Assembly: GCF_001280125.1 (NCBI RefSeq)
Contig: NZ_LGEG01000127.1
Location: forward strand, 1 to 64,000
Source of the DNA: Streptomyces sp. NRRL F-6492
GTDB lineage: Bacteria > Actinomycetota > Actinomycetes > Streptomycetales > Streptomycetaceae
Direction: 5' to 3'
DNA: 64,000 nt
Numbering within the stretch: position 1 is the stretch's first letter; every line of letters begins with the position of its first letter. Positions 31,741 through 40,433 of the stretch are shown piece by piece. The position numbers and the translations under genes were made by a program. Below the pieces are notes generated by a model, which was not told the origin of the DNA, did no database searches, and was given only the letters and a program-made list of their open reading frames with translations.

Positions 31741-32859
31741 TTACGCCTCCGAAGGTGCGAGGCGCTTCAGCTCCGCCTCGGTGGACGTGAGCAGGTCGTT
31801 CCAGGACGCCTCGAACTTCTGGACGCCCTCGTCCTCCAGCAGCTGGACGACCTCGTCGTAGCCGATGCCCAGCTTCGCGACGGCCTCCAGGACGGCCCGG
31901 GAGTCGTCGTACGTGCCCCGGATCGTGTCACCGGTGACCTCGCCGTGGTCGGCGGTGGCCTCCAGGGTGGCCTCGGGCATGGTGTTGACCGTGCCGGGGG
32001 CGACCAGGTCCACCACGTACAGCGTGTCCTTGTAGGCCGGGTCCTTGACACCGGTCGAGGCCCACAGCGGACGCTGCTTGTTGGCGTGCGCCTTGTCGAG
32101 GGACTCCCAGCGCTCGCCGGAGAAGACCTCCTCGTACGCCTCGTACGCCAGGCGCGCGTTGGCGAGGGCCGCCTTGCCCTTGAGGGCCTTGGCCTCGTCG
32201 GTGCCGACGCCGTCCAGGCGCTTGTCGATCTCCGTGTCCACGCGGGAGACGAAGAAGGAGGCCACCGAGTGGATCTTGGCCAGGTCCAGGCCGCGCTCGC
32301 GGGCCTTCTCCAGACCCGCCAGGTAGGCCTCCATGACCAGGCGGTAGCGCTCCAGCGAGAAGATCAGCGTCACGTTCACGCTGATGCCGAGGCCGATGAC
32401 CTCGGTGATCGCCGGCAGACCCGCCTCGGTGGCCGGGATCTTGATCAGCGTGTTGGGGCGGTCCACCAGCCAGGCCAGCTGCTTGGCCTCGGCGACGGTG
32501 GCCTTGGTGTCGTGCGCCAGACGGGGGTCGACCTCGATGGAGACCCGGCCGTCCTGGCCGTCCGTCGAGTCGAAGACCGGCCGCAGGATGTCGGCGGCGT
32601 CGCGGACGTCCGCCGTCGTGATCATCCGGATCGCCTCCTCGACGGTCACCCGGCGGGCGGCGAGGTCGGAGACCTGCTGGTCGTAGCCGTGGCCCTCGGA
32701 GATCGCCTTCTGGAAGATCGACGGGTTGGTGGTGACCCCGACCACGTGGTTCTGGTCGATGAGCTCCGCCAGGTTGCCGGAGGTGATCCGCTGGCGCGAG
32801 AGGTCGTCCAGCCAGATCGCGACGCCTTCGTCGGAGAGGCGCTTGAGTGCGTCTGTCAT
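31741..32859 (-). CDS. tal: transaldolase
   Basis: 372 aa, the long actinobacterial type. TIM barrel with [13 protein letters not shown], the Schiff-base Lys in [16 protein letters not shown], and [11 protein letters not shown]. It moves a three-carbon unit between sugar phosphates in the non-oxidative pentose phosphate pathway. It lies 36 bases after tkt and just before zwf in one operon. Confidence 0.97.
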   Translation of the reverse strand: MTDALKRLSDEGVAIWLDDLSRQRITSGNLAELIDQNHVVGVTTNPSIFQKAISEGHGYDQQVSDLAARRVTVEEAIRMITTADVRDAADILRPVFDSTDGQDGRVSIEVDPRLAHDTKATVAEAKQLAWLVDRPNTLIKIPATEAGLPAITEVIGLGISVNVTLIFSLERYRLVMEAYLAGLEKARERGLDLAKIHSVASFFVSRVDTEIDKRLDGVGTDEAKALKGKAALANARLAYEAYEEVFSGERWESLDKAHANKQRPLWASTGVKDPAYKDTLYVVDLVAPGTVNTMPEATLEATADHGEVTGDTIRGTYDDSRAVLEAVAKLGIGYDEVVQLLEDEGVQKFEASWNDLLTSTEAELKRLAPSEA

Positions 32860-32895
32860 GAGAGTTGCATCTCCAATAAGTCGTACGTAGGGGCG

Positions 32896-34983
32896 TCAGC
32901 GCGCGGCGGCGTCGATCGATTCCCGGGCGGCGGCGACGATCGCCTCGGGCGTGAAGCCGAACTCGCGGAAGAGGACCTTCGCGTCCGCCGAGGCGCCGAA
33001 GTGCTCCAGGGAGACGATCCGGCCGGCGTCGCCGACGTACTTGTGCCAGGTCAGGCCGATGCCGGCCTCGACCGCGACCCGGGCCCGGACCGACGGCGGC
33101 AGGACGGAGTCCTTGTACGCCCGGTCCTGCTCCTCGAACCACTCCACGGACGGCATCGAGACCACCCGGGTGGGCGTGCCGGCGGCCTGGAGCTGCTCGC
33201 GGGCCTCGACGGCCAGGTGCACCTCGGAGCCGGTCGCGATCAGGACCACCTCCGGCTCGCCGCCTTCGGCGTCGAACAGCACGTAGCCGCCCTTGACCGT
33301 GTCCTCGTTCGGCGCGTACGTCGGCACGCCCTGGCGGGTGAGCGCCAGACCGTGCGGGGCGCCCTTGCCGAAGACCTTGGTGTGGCGCTGCATGATCTCG
33401 CGCCAGGCCAGGGCCGTCTCGTTGGCGTCGGCCGGACGGACCAGGTTCAGACCCGGGATCGCGCGCAGCGAGGCCAGGTGCTCCACCGGCTGGTGGGTGG
33501 GGCCGTCCTCGCCCAGACCGATCGAGTCGTGGGTCCAGACGTAGGTGACGGGCAGGTGCATCAGGGCCGAGAGGCGCACCGCGTTGCGCATGTAGTCGGA
33601 GAACACCAGGAAGGTGCCGCCGTAGATCCGCGTGTTGCCGTGCAGCGCGATGCCGTTCATCTCGGCGGCCATCGAGTGCTCGCGGATGCCGAAGTGGATC
33701 GTGCGGCCGTACTTGTCGGCCTCCGGCAGCGGGTTGCCCTCGGGCAGGAACGACGAGTCCTTGTCGATCGTCGTGTTGTTCGAGCCGGCGAGGTCGGCCG
33801 AGCCGCCCCACAGCTCCGGGACGACCGCGCCGAGCGCCTTGAGGACCTGGCCCGAGGCGGCGCGGGTGGCGACGCCCTTGCCCGGCTCGAAGACCGGGAG
33901 CTTCTCCGCCCAGCCCTCGGGCAGCTCGTTGGCCTGGACGCGGTCGAAGCGCGCCGCGTGCTCCGGGTTGGCCGTGCGCCACTCGGCGAGGGACTTCTCC
34001 CACTCCGCGCGGGCCTCGCGGCCGCGGTCGCCGAGCGCGCGGGTGTGCGCGATGACCTCGTCGGAGACCTCGAAGGTCCGCTCCGGGTCGAAGCCCAGGA
34101 CGCGCTTGGTGGCCGCGACCTCGTCGTCGCCGAGCGCCGAGCCGTGGGCGGCCTCGGTGTTCTGCGCGTTCGGGGCGGGCCAGGCGATGATCGAGCGCAT
34201 CGCGATGAACGACGGGCGCTCGGTCTCGGCCTCGGCGGCCCGGATCGCCGCGTAGAGGCCGGCCGGGTCCAGGTCGCCGTTCTCCTGCGGCTCGACGCGC
34301 TGCACGTGCCAGCCGTACGCCTCGTACCGCTTGATCGTGTCCTCGGACACGGCCGTCTCGGTGTCGCCCTCGATCGAGATGTGGTTGTCGTCCCACAGCA
34401 GGATCAGGTTGCCGAGCTTCTGGTGGCCGGCCAGCGAGGACGCCTCGGCGGAGATGCCCTCCTGGAGGCAGCCGTCACCGGCGATCGCGTAGATGTGGTG
34501 GTCGAACGGAGAGGTGCCGGTCGGCGCCTCCGGGTCGAACAGGCCGCGCTCGAAGCGGGCGGCCATCGCCATGCCCACGGCGTTGGCGACGCCCTGGCCC
34601 AGCGGGCCCGTGGTCGTCTCGACGGCGGCGGTGTGGCCGTACTCCGGGTGGCCGGGGGTCTTCGAACCCCAGGTGCGGAAGGCCTTCAGGTCGTCCAGTT
34701 CGAGACCGAATCCACCCAGGTAGAGCTGGGTGTAGAGGGTCAGGGACGAGTGGCCGGCGGAGAGGACGAACCGGTCGCGCCCGACCCACTCGGGGTCGGC
34801 CGGGTCGTGCCGCATCACCTTCTGGAAGAGGGTGTACGCGACGGGCGCCAGGCTCATCGCCGTACCGGGATGGCCGTTGCCGACCTTCTGTACGGCGTCC
34901 GCGGCCAGGACGCGGGCGGTGTCTACGGCCCGCTGGTCCAATTCGGTCCACTCGAGGTCTGTGGTGGTCGGCTTAGTGCTCAC
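32896..34983 (-). CDS. tkt: transketolase
   Basis: 695 aa. First gene of the minus-strand pentose phosphate operon. Thiamine diphosphate motif GDGCLQEGISAEASSLAGHQKLGNLILLWDDN, N-terminal GNGHPGTAMSLAP, and the pyrimidine-domain FREHSMAAEMNGIALHG are present. GTG start; GAGAGGAG lies about 12 bases upstream, a rather long spacing. It transfers two-carbon units between sugar phosphates. The divergent ctaB starts 313 bases away. Confidence 0.96.
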   Translation of the reverse strand: MSTKPTTTDLEWTELDQRAVDTARVLAADAVQKVGNGHPGTAMSLAPVAYTLFQKVMRHDPADPEWVGRDRFVLSAGHSSLTLYTQLYLGGFGLELDDLKAFRTWGSKTPGHPEYGHTAAVETTTGPLGQGVANAVGMAMAARFERGLFDPEAPTGTSPFDHHIYAIAGDGCLQEGISAEASSLAGHQKLGNLILLWDDNHISIEGDTETAVSEDTIKRYEAYGWHVQRVEPQENGDLDPAGLYAAIRAAEAETERPSFIAMRSIIAWPAPNAQNTEAAHGSALGDDEVAATKRVLGFDPERTFEVSDEVIAHTRALGDRGREARAEWEKSLAEWRTANPEHAARFDRVQANELPEGWAEKLPVFEPGKGVATRAASGQVLKALGAVVPELWGGSADLAGSNNTTIDKDSSFLPEGNPLPEADKYGRTIHFGIREHSMAAEMNGIALHGNTRIYGGTFLVFSDYMRNAVRLSALMHLPVTYVWTHDSIGLGEDGPTHQPVEHLASLRAIPGLNLVRPADANETALAWREIMQRHTKVFGKGAPHGLALTRQGVPTYAPNEDTVKGGYVLFDAEGGEPEVVLIATGSEVHLAVEAREQLQAAGTPTRVVSMPSVEWFEEQDRAYKDSVLPPSVRARVAVEAGIGLTWHKYVGDAGRIVSLEHFGASADAKVLFREFGFTPEAIVAAARESIDAAAR

Positions 34984-35296
34984 CCTGGGTCAGGGCTCCT
35001 CTCCACATGTTCTGAAGCCGGTGACTGAGGGTGTACCGGCGGTGTCGAGCCTACCCCCGTCGGACGGCCCTCTTTTCGTGCTCATGCCCCTCAAATGAGC
35101 GCACACGGCAAGACTGCCGGTGGCCGTGGGACTTCGCCTCCCGAACGGGTCCGCCCCTGGTGGACCTACCCCTTCAACACGACCCCACCCCCGCGAAGAT
35201 CGGCGTCTGGGCAACGTCTAGAGTGGCGTGGTACGCGCAAGCTTCGCCCCGCTTTCGTCCGGGGAGCTTGCTGGGATTTCTCTGTCAGGGGTGTGC
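34984..35296. promoter_or_regulatory. divergent intergenic region tkt/ctaB with leader hairpin
   Basis: No gene is supported here. TAGAGT (35219-35224) is a plausible -10 for ctaB. The leader then holds a stem GCAAGCT (35237-35243) / AGCTTGC (35265-35271), extended by CCCCG/CGGGG with a 3-base bulge, which would lie at the very 5' end of the transcript. No clear -35 or known regulator site was seen on either side. Confidence 0.4.
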
Positions 35297-36244
35297 GTGA
35301 CGGCCGTCGAGTCCCGACCCGCAGGGGTCGTCTTGACTCCCAGCCCGGGGGGCCATCGGCCGTTCGGGGCCCGCGTCAAGGCATTCGTGGCGCTGACCAA
35401 GCCGCGGATCATCGAGCTGCTGCTCATCACGACCGTCCCGGTGATGTTCCTCGCCGAGCAGGGCGTGCCGAACCTCTGGCTGGTGCTCGCCACCTGCTTC
35501 GGCGGCTACCTGTCGGCGGGCGGCGCGAACGCGCTGAACATGTACATCGACCGCGACATCGACGCCCTGATGGACCGCACGTCGCAGCGTCCGCTGGTCA
35601 CGGGCATGGTCTCGCCGCGCGAGGGCCTGGTCTTCGGCCTCACGCTCGCGGTGGTCTCCACCCTCTGGTTCGGGCTGCTCGTCAACTGGCTCTCCGCCTG
35701 GCTGTCGCTCGGCGCGCTCCTCTTCTACGTGGTCGTCTACACGATGATCCTGAAGCGGCGGACCGCGCAGAACATCGTCTGGGGCGGCATCGCCGGCTGC
35801 ATGCCCGTGCTCATCGGCTGGTCCTCGGTCACGAACTCGATGTCCTGGGCCGCCGTCATCCTCTTCATGGTCATCTTCTTCTGGACGCCGCCGCACTACT
35901 GGCCGCTGTCGATGAAGGTCAAGGACGACTACGCGCGCGTGGGCGTCCCGATGCTCCCGGTGGTCGCCTCCAACAAGGTCGTCGCCAAGCAGATCGTGGC
36001 CTACAGCTGGGTCATGGTCGCCGTCTCGCTGCTGCTCACCCCGTTGGGCTACACGGGCTGGTTCTACACCGCGGTGGCCCTCGTCACCGGCGGCTGGTGG
36101 CTCTGGGAGGCGCACGGGCTGCTCAGCCGCGCCAAGGACGGCGCGACGGGCGCCAAGCTCAAGGAGATGCGGCTCTTCCACTGGTCGATCACCTACGTCT
36201 CGCTGCTCTTCGTGGCGGTCGCGGTGGACCCCTTCCTCCGCTGA
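35297..36244 (+). CDS. ctaB: protoheme IX farnesyltransferase (heme O synthase)
   Basis: 315 aa from the GTG at 35297, with CAGGGG five bases upstream; starts further up are possible but lack a ribosome site. UbiA-type membrane prenyltransferase with about nine helices, [20 protein letters not shown] (NxxxDxxxD Mg2+/prenyl-diphosphate motif, ~95-115), and [18 protein letters not shown]. It adds a farnesyl group to heme B to make heme O for cytochrome oxidase; ctaA 0.5 kb away converts heme O to heme A. A 22-bp terminator hairpin follows. Confidence 0.96.
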   Translation: MTAVESRPAGVVLTPSPGGHRPFGARVKAFVALTKPRIIELLLITTVPVMFLAEQGVPNLWLVLATCFGGYLSAGGANALNMYIDRDIDALMDRTSQRPLVTGMVSPREGLVFGLTLAVVSTLWFGLLVNWLSAWLSLGALLFYVVVYTMILKRRTAQNIVWGGIAGCMPVLIGWSSVTNSMSWAAVILFMVIFFWTPPHYWPLSMKVKDDYARVGVPMLPVVASNKVVAKQIVAYSWVMVAVSLLLTPLGYTGWFYTAVALVTGGWWLWEAHGLLSRAKDGATGAKLKEMRLFHWSITYVSLLFVAVAVDPFLR

Positions 36245-36260
36245 CCCGTGGAGAACCGCC

Positions 36261-36310
36261 CGGCGACGGCCGGGCCGCGTGGGAAACACCACGCGGCCCG
36301 GCCGTCGCCG
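36261..36310 (+). terminator. 22-bp perfect hairpin after ctaB
   Basis: 36261-36282 pairs with 36289-36310 without mismatch, loop GAAACA. Confidence 0.85.
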
Positions 36311-36327
36311 TTCGATCTACCCGTCGG

Positions 36328-36333
36328 TAGCAT
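36328..36333 (+). promoter_or_regulatory. -10 box of a leaderless promoter for the 36341 gene
   Basis: TAGCAT, 7 bases, then ATG at 36341. No Shine-Dalgarno is present. Confidence 0.45.
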
Positions 36334-36340
36334 CCCTGGC

Positions 36341-36673
36341 ATGGCAGACACGAAGGCAGACACCAAGAAGGACGAGCGCAGGGTCGCCCGGCTCACCAAG
36401 CAGATCCAGGCCTTCTCCGAGGAGCACGGCGGCTCCGAGGGACACCTGGAGCACATCGGCCAGGCGGGCACCCGGATCGTCCTCGTCGGCGCGGACGGCC
36501 TCTGGGGCGACCTGGTCGCCCCGACGTACGCGATCGCGGAGCGGGCCGCCGAGAAGGCCGGGCTGACGCTCCACGAGGAGTTCGACGGCGAGTTCGCCGC
36601 GAAGGTCGTCACCGGTCCGTACGAGTGGTCCCGGATGGCGGGCATCCAGATCGGCGGCCCCTCCGACCGCTGA
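36341..36673 (+). CDS. conserved small actinobacterial protein, unknown function
   Basis: 110 aa, cytoplasmic. An acidic/basic N-terminal helix (KADTKKDERRVARLTKQIQAF) is followed by a compact alpha/beta region with HLEHIGQAGTRIVLVGADG, WGDLVAPTYAIAERAAEKAGL and GPYEWSRMAGIQIGG. I recognise it as the kind of short hypothetical found near ctaB/ctaA in streptomycetes but know no function. The ATG follows a -10-like TAGCAT at the leaderless spacing. It converges on ctaA across a strong hairpin. Confidence 0.78.
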   Translation: MADTKADTKKDERRVARLTKQIQAFSEEHGGSEGHLEHIGQAGTRIVLVGADGLWGDLVAPTYAIAERAAEKAGLTLHEEFDGEFAAKVVTGPYEWSRMAGIQIGGPSDR

Positions 36674-36693
36674 AGCGGCGCACGCGCACGCAC

Positions 36694-36732
36694 GAAGGGC
36701 CCACCGGCTCCGCGGGAACCGGTGGGCCCTTC
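36694..36732. terminator. bidirectional terminator before ctaA
   Basis: GAAGGGCCCACCGG (36694-36707) pairs with CCGGTGGGCCCTTC (36719-36732), 14 perfect base pairs. Confidence 0.85.
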
Positions 36733-36763
36733 TGTGTGCGCGTACGGGAGAGCGGGCGGGGCC

Positions 36764-37723
36764 TCAGGCCTTCGCGAGCTCCTGGTCCGCCCGGGCCGGG
36801 ATCGCCGGCGCGCTCGGCGGGCGCTCGCGCATGCTCAGGGCGAGCCGCAGGACCGCGATCCACATCAGCGAGGAGCCGAGCATGTGGGCGGCGACCAGGA
36901 TCTCGGGGACCCCGGTGAAGTACTGGACGTAGCCGATGCCGCCCTGGGCGAGGAGCACGATCAGCAGGTCGCGGGCGCGGGCCCGGGTGTCGTCCGGGGC
37001 GTCCACCGCGCGCAGGACCAGCCACATCGCGACCGCGAGCGCGCAGACGACCCAGGCGGCGATCGCGTGCAGGTGCGCGGCGTTCGTCCAGTCCCACGGC
37101 ATGCGCGGGACGTCGCTGCTGTCGCCGGCGTGCTTGCCGGAGCCCGTCACCGTCGTGCCGAGCGCGATCAGCAGGCCCGAGGTGATCGTGATCGCCCAGG
37201 CCAGCCTGCGGACCGGGCGCGGCGCGCGCGGGCGGGGGGCGGTGTCGCCCTCGCCGGTCCGGTGCCAGGTGACGACGGCGACCGTGAGCAGCGCGTTCGC
37301 GGCGAGGAAGTGGCCGGCGACCGTCCACGGGTTGAGGCCCATCCACACCGTGATGCCGCCGAGGACGGCGTTGCTCATCACGATCCAGAACTGGGCCCAG
37401 GCGAGCCGGGTGAGGCCGCGCCGGCGCGGCTTGACCGAGCGCACGGCGATGATGGCCCAGCCGACGGCGGCCGACAGGACGTACGTCAGCATCCGGTTGC
37501 CGAACTCGATGGCCCCGTGGAGGCCCTGCTCGGGCGTGGCGAAGAGGCTGTCGTCCGTGCACTTGGGCCAGGTGTCGCAGCCGAGACCGGAGCCGGTCAG
37601 CCGGACCGCGCCGCCCGTGACGATGATGAGCACGCTCATCACGACGGCGGAGAGCGCGGCGCGCCGGAGCGTCCGGGGGGACGGGGTCCAGCGCCGGGCG
37701 ATGAGGGCGAGGGGGGTCAGCAC
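36764..37723 (-). CDS. ctaA: heme A synthase, COX15/CtaA family
   Basis: 319 aa from a GTG at 37723. Eight membrane helices. Typical features are VTGGAVRLTGSGLGCDTWPKC after helix 1 (with the paired Cys region), a heme-ligand His region HGAIEFGNRMLTYV, NPWTVAGHFLAAN, and NAAHLHAIAAWVV and EILVAAHMLGSSLMW in the second half. It oxidises the heme O methyl group to make heme A for aa3 oxidase. TACGAT lies exactly 7 bases upstream, so the mRNA is probably leaderless. Confidence 0.95.
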   Translation of the reverse strand: MLTPLALIARRWTPSPRTLRRAALSAVVMSVLIIVTGGAVRLTGSGLGCDTWPKCTDDSLFATPEQGLHGAIEFGNRMLTYVLSAAVGWAIIAVRSVKPRRRGLTRLAWAQFWIVMSNAVLGGITVWMGLNPWTVAGHFLAANALLTVAVVTWHRTGEGDTAPRPRAPRPVRRLAWAITITSGLLIALGTTVTGSGKHAGDSSDVPRMPWDWTNAAHLHAIAAWVVCALAVAMWLVLRAVDAPDDTRARARDLLIVLLAQGGIGYVQYFTGVPEILVAAHMLGSSLMWIAVLRLALSMRERPPSAPAIPARADQELAKA

Positions 37724-37730
37724 GGGCCCT

Positions 37731-37736
37731 ATCGTA
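37731..37736 (-). promoter_or_regulatory. -10 box of a leaderless ctaA promoter
   Basis: Minus strand TACGAT, 7 bases, then the GTG start of ctaA. Confidence 0.45.
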
Positions 37737-37797
37737 GGACGGCGCTTGTGCGCGCTTTCACGAGGGGGGGCGTATGTGGCCGAACGGAACCTTACGG

Positions 37798-38592
37798 TTA
37801 CTCCCAGCGGAAGAACCTCGCCGCCGCGCCGAGTCCCAGGACCGCCCAGACCGCGAGGACCAGCGCGTCGCCCCACGGCATCGGGGCCCCGCCCTGCAGG
37901 ACGTCCCGCAGGCCGTCCGAGAGGGCCGCGATCGGCAGCAGGGCGAGCACGTCGCCCGCGGCGCCGAACCTCTCCAGGGGCACGATCACCCCGCCGCCCA
38001 CCAGGAGCAGCAGGAAGACCAGGTTGGCGGCGGCCAGGGTGGCCTCGGCCCTCAGCGTGCCGGCCATCAGCAGGCCGAGGCCGGAGAAGGCGGCCGTGCC
38101 GAGGAGCAGGAGCAGCAGCACCGAGAGCGGGTTCCCGTGCGGGGACCAGCCGAGCGCGAGCGCGATCGCCGTCAGGAGCGCGACCTGGAGGACCTCGGTG
38201 ACCAGGACGGAGAGCGTCTTGGCGGTCATCAGGGCCCTGCGGGGGAGCGGCGAGGCCCCCAGGCGCTTGAGCACCCCGTACCGGCGCTCGAAACCGGTCG
38301 CGATGGCCTGGCCGGTGAAGGCGGTGGACATCACGGCGAGCGCGAGGACGCCGGGGGCGAGGAAGTCGACGGGCTTCCCGGCCCCGGTGTCGACGACGTC
38401 GACGGTGGAGAACAGCACCAGGAGCAGCGAGGGGATGATCACCGTCAGGAGCAGCTGCTCGCCGTTGCGCAGCAGCATCCTGGTCTCCAGGGCGGTCTGC
38501 GCGGCGATCATCCGCCCGACGGGGGCCGCGCCGGGCCGGGGGGAGTAGGCGCCCGTGCCGGCGGACTTCGGGAGGCGGGTTCCCGTGCTCAT
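37798..38592 (-). CDS. ABC-2 type transporter permease
   Basis: 264 aa, six membrane helices in the ABC-2/DrrB pattern: LLLTVIIPSLLLVLFS, ALAVMSTAFTGQAIATGFERRYGVLKRLGASPLPR (the conserved cytoplasmic loop), VALLTAIALALGW and two further pairs. The ATG overlaps the stop of the ATPase gene (ATGA). Together they form an exporter. It sits between ctaA and the sufR operon, a placement kept in actinobacteria including mycobacteria, which suggests a link to heme or iron-sulfur metabolism; the cargo is unknown. Confidence 0.9.
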   Translation of the reverse strand: MSTGTRLPKSAGTGAYSPRPGAAPVGRMIAAQTALETRMLLRNGEQLLLTVIIPSLLLVLFSTVDVVDTGAGKPVDFLAPGVLALAVMSTAFTGQAIATGFERRYGVLKRLGASPLPRRALMTAKTLSVLVTEVLQVALLTAIALALGWSPHGNPLSVLLLLLLGTAAFSGLGLLMAGTLRAEATLAAANLVFLLLLVGGGVIVPLERFGAAGDVLALLPIAALSDGLRDVLQGGAPMPWGDALVLAVWAVLGLGAAARFFRWE

Positions 38593-39527
38593 GACCTCAG
38601 CTCCTTGCCGGTCAGTTCGAGAAAGACGTCTTCCAGCGTGTGGCGCTCGACCGCGATGCCGTCCGGCATCACACCGTGCTGGGCGCACCAGCTGGTGACC
38701 GTGGCGAGCAGCTGCGGGTCGACGTCGCCGGTGATCCGGTACGTGCCCGGCAGGGTCTCCGCGGCGGCCGTGCCGTCCGGGAGCGCCTTGAGCAGGGAGT
38801 CCAGGTCGAGCCCGGGGCGGCCGGTGAAGCGCAGGGTGTTCTCGGCGCCGCCCCGGCACAGCTCCTCGGGGCTGCCCTGGGCGGCGATCCGGCCGGCGTC
38901 GACGATGGCGACGTCGTCGGCCAGCTCCTCGGCCTCCTGCATGAAGTGGGTGGTGAGGACCGTGGTCACCCCGTCGGCGCGCAGCTCGCGGACCAGGTCC
39001 CAGGTGGCGCGGCGGGCCTGCGGGTCGAGCCCGGCGGTGGGCTCGTCGAGGAAGACCAGCTCGGGGCGGCCGACGACGGCCATGGCGAGCGCGAGGCGCT
39101 GCTGCTGGCCGCCGGAGAGGCGCCGGTAGCTCGTACGGCCGCAGGAGTCGAGGCCGAGGCGCTCGATCAGGGCGTCCACGTCCAGCGGGTGGGCGTGCAG
39201 CTTCGCCATGTGCCGGAGCATCTCGTCGGCGCGGGCGCCGGAGTAGACGCCGCCGGACTGGAGCATGACGCCGATCCGGGGGCGCAGGGCCGCCGCGTCG
39301 GCGGCCGGGTCGAGGCCGAGGACCCGCACGGTGCCGCCGTCGGGCCGGCGGTAGCCCTCGCAGGTCTCGATCGTGGTGGTCTTGCCGGCCCCGTTGGGAC
39401 CGAGGACGGCGGTGACGGTGCCGGCCCGTACGTCGAGGTCCAGGCCGTCGACGGCGGTCTTGTCTCCGTACCGCTTGACCAGGCCGCGGACCTGGACGAC
39501 GGACTCACTCGCGGGCTTCCCGTGCAT
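38589..39527 (-). CDS. ABC transporter ATP-binding protein (DrrA-like)
   Basis: 312 aa from the ATG at 39527. Walker A GPNGAGKTT, Q-loop MLQSGGVYSG, signature LSGGQQQRLALA, Walker B LVFLDEPTAGLD and H-loop TTHFMQE are intact. A C-terminal ~80-residue domain ends GIAVERHTLEDVFLELTGKELRS, as in DrrA/NatA-type exporters. TAGACT 7 bases upstream supports this start; the frame remains open to an ATG at 39611, so a longer form cannot be excluded. It pairs with the permease downstream. The iron box at 39618-39636 lies about 90 bases upstream. Confidence 0.92.
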   Translation of the reverse strand: MHGKPASESVVQVRGLVKRYGDKTAVDGLDLDVRAGTVTAVLGPNGAGKTTTIETCEGYRRPDGGTVRVLGLDPAADAAALRPRIGVMLQSGGVYSGARADEMLRHMAKLHAHPLDVDALIERLGLDSCGRTSYRRLSGGQQQRLALAMAVVGRPELVFLDEPTAGLDPQARRATWDLVRELRADGVTTVLTTHFMQEAEELADDVAIVDAGRIAAQGSPEELCRGGAENTLRFTGRPGLDLDSLLKALPDGTAAAETLPGTYRITGDVDPQLLATVTSWCAQHGVMPDGIAVERHTLEDVFLELTGKELRS

Positions 39528-39534
39528 GCCGGGA

Positions 39535-39540
39535 AGTCTA
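39535..39540 (-). promoter_or_regulatory. -10 box of a leaderless promoter for the ABC exporter
   Basis: Minus strand TAGACT, 7 bases, then ATG at 39527. Confidence 0.45.
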
Positions 39541-39617
39541 GAGAGCGGCCGGGGGTCCTTCGGGCGCGGGTCCCGAAGAGTGGTCGAATTCATCCCATGA
39601 ATGATCATCATCGCAGG

Positions 39618-39636
39618 TCAGGTAAGCCTTACCTGA
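39618..39636. promoter_or_regulatory. iron box (DtxR/IdeR/DmdR-type operator)
   Basis: TCAGGTAAGCCTTACCTGA is a perfect 19-bp palindrome (9+1+9). Against the DtxR-family consensus TTAGGTTAGCCTAACCTAA it matches at 15 of 19 positions. It lies between the divergent ABC exporter and sufR, about 80 bp from each inferred transcription start. DmdR1/IdeR bind such boxes with Fe2+ to repress iron-uptake genes in actinobacteria. Confidence 0.8.
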
Positions 39637-39671
39637 GTGACGCACGGCACCGTCCGCGCGTCGGGTGCCGC

Positions 39672-39708
39672 TTGTCACTCCCCGATTAATTACGCAACAA
39701 TGGTGTTG
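39672..39708 (+). promoter_or_regulatory. sufR promoter with SufR operator CAAC-N6-GTTG at the start codon
   Basis: TTGTCA (39672-39677), 18 bases, AACAAT (39696-39701), with GTG at 39708: transcription would begin at or one base from the start codon, so the mRNA is leaderless. CAAC (39695-39698), six bases, GTTG (39705-39708) is the exact operator known for SufR repressors, and it covers the -10 box to the first base of the gene. Holo-SufR binding would block transcription. Confidence 0.8.
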
Positions 39709-40433
39709 TGAAAAACGTTGGCGCGGCTCCGGTGGAGGAACTCGCGACCCGGGAGCGTTCCACTCGCAACCGGGTCGCGCGGTCGATCCTGGACCACGGG
39801 CCGTCGACCGTCGCCGATCTGGCCGAACGGCTCGGCCTCACCCAGGCCGCCGTCCGCCGCCACCTCGACTCGCTGGTCGCGGAGAACGTCGTCGAGGCGC
39901 GCGAGAAGCGCGTCTACGGCAACCGCGGCCGCGGCCGCCCCGCGAAGGTCTTCGCACTGACCGACTGCGGCCGGGACGCCTTCGACCAGTCGTACGACTC
40001 GCTCGCCGTCGAGGCGCTCCGCTGGATCGAGCGCAACGCCGGCGGCGAGGAGGCCGTCGCCGCCTTCGCCCGGGACCGGATCGAGAGCCAGGGAAGCGCG
40101 TACCGCGAGGCCGTCGAGGCGGCCGAGCCCGCGCGGCGGACCGAGGCGCTCGCCAAGGCCCTCACGGCGGACGGGTACGCTGCCACTGCGCGGAACGCGC
40201 CGGTCGGCGAGCAGCTCTGCCAGCACCACTGCCCGGTCGCCCACGTCGCCGAGCAGTACCCCCAGCTGTGCGAGGCGGAGACGGAATTCTTCTCCCGTCT
40301 CCTGGGAACGCACGTCCAGCGCCTGGCCACCATCGCCCATGGTGACGGCGTCTGCACCACGTTCATCCCGCACGGCGCTCCACAGACCACCGAATCAGCA
40401 TCCGCAAGTACGGCCGGGAGGAACCCCGCATGA
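39708..40433 (+). CDS. sufR: iron-sulfur-sensing transcriptional repressor SufR
   Basis: 241 aa. N-terminal winged helix ([47 protein letters not shown], ~20-66). The sensor region has four Cys: [24 protein letters not shown] (three Cys with His) and GDGVCTTF, the expected ligands of a [4Fe-4S] cluster. SufR with its cluster represses the suf operon; cluster loss under iron lack or oxidation relieves this. First gene of the operon; its stop overlaps sufB by ATGA. A CAAC-N6-GTTG operator overlaps its own start, so autoregulation is expected. Confidence 0.95.
   Translation: MKNVGAAPVEELATRERSTRNRVARSILDHGPSTVADLAERLGLTQAAVRRHLDSLVAENVVEAREKRVYGNRGRGRPAKVFALTDCGRDAFDQSYDSLAVEALRWIERNAGGEEAVAAFARDRIESQGSAYREAVEAAEPARRTEALAKALTADGYAATARNAPVGEQLCQHHCPVAHVAEQYPQLCEAETEFFSRLLGTHVQRLATIAHGDGVCTTFIPHGAPQTTESASASTAGRNPA

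Noticed and set aside
39593..39611. Upstream ATG starts for the ABC ATPase
   Set aside because: No ribosome site and non-conserved-looking N-terminus; the ATG at 39527 has the leaderless -10 spacing. Not fully excluded.
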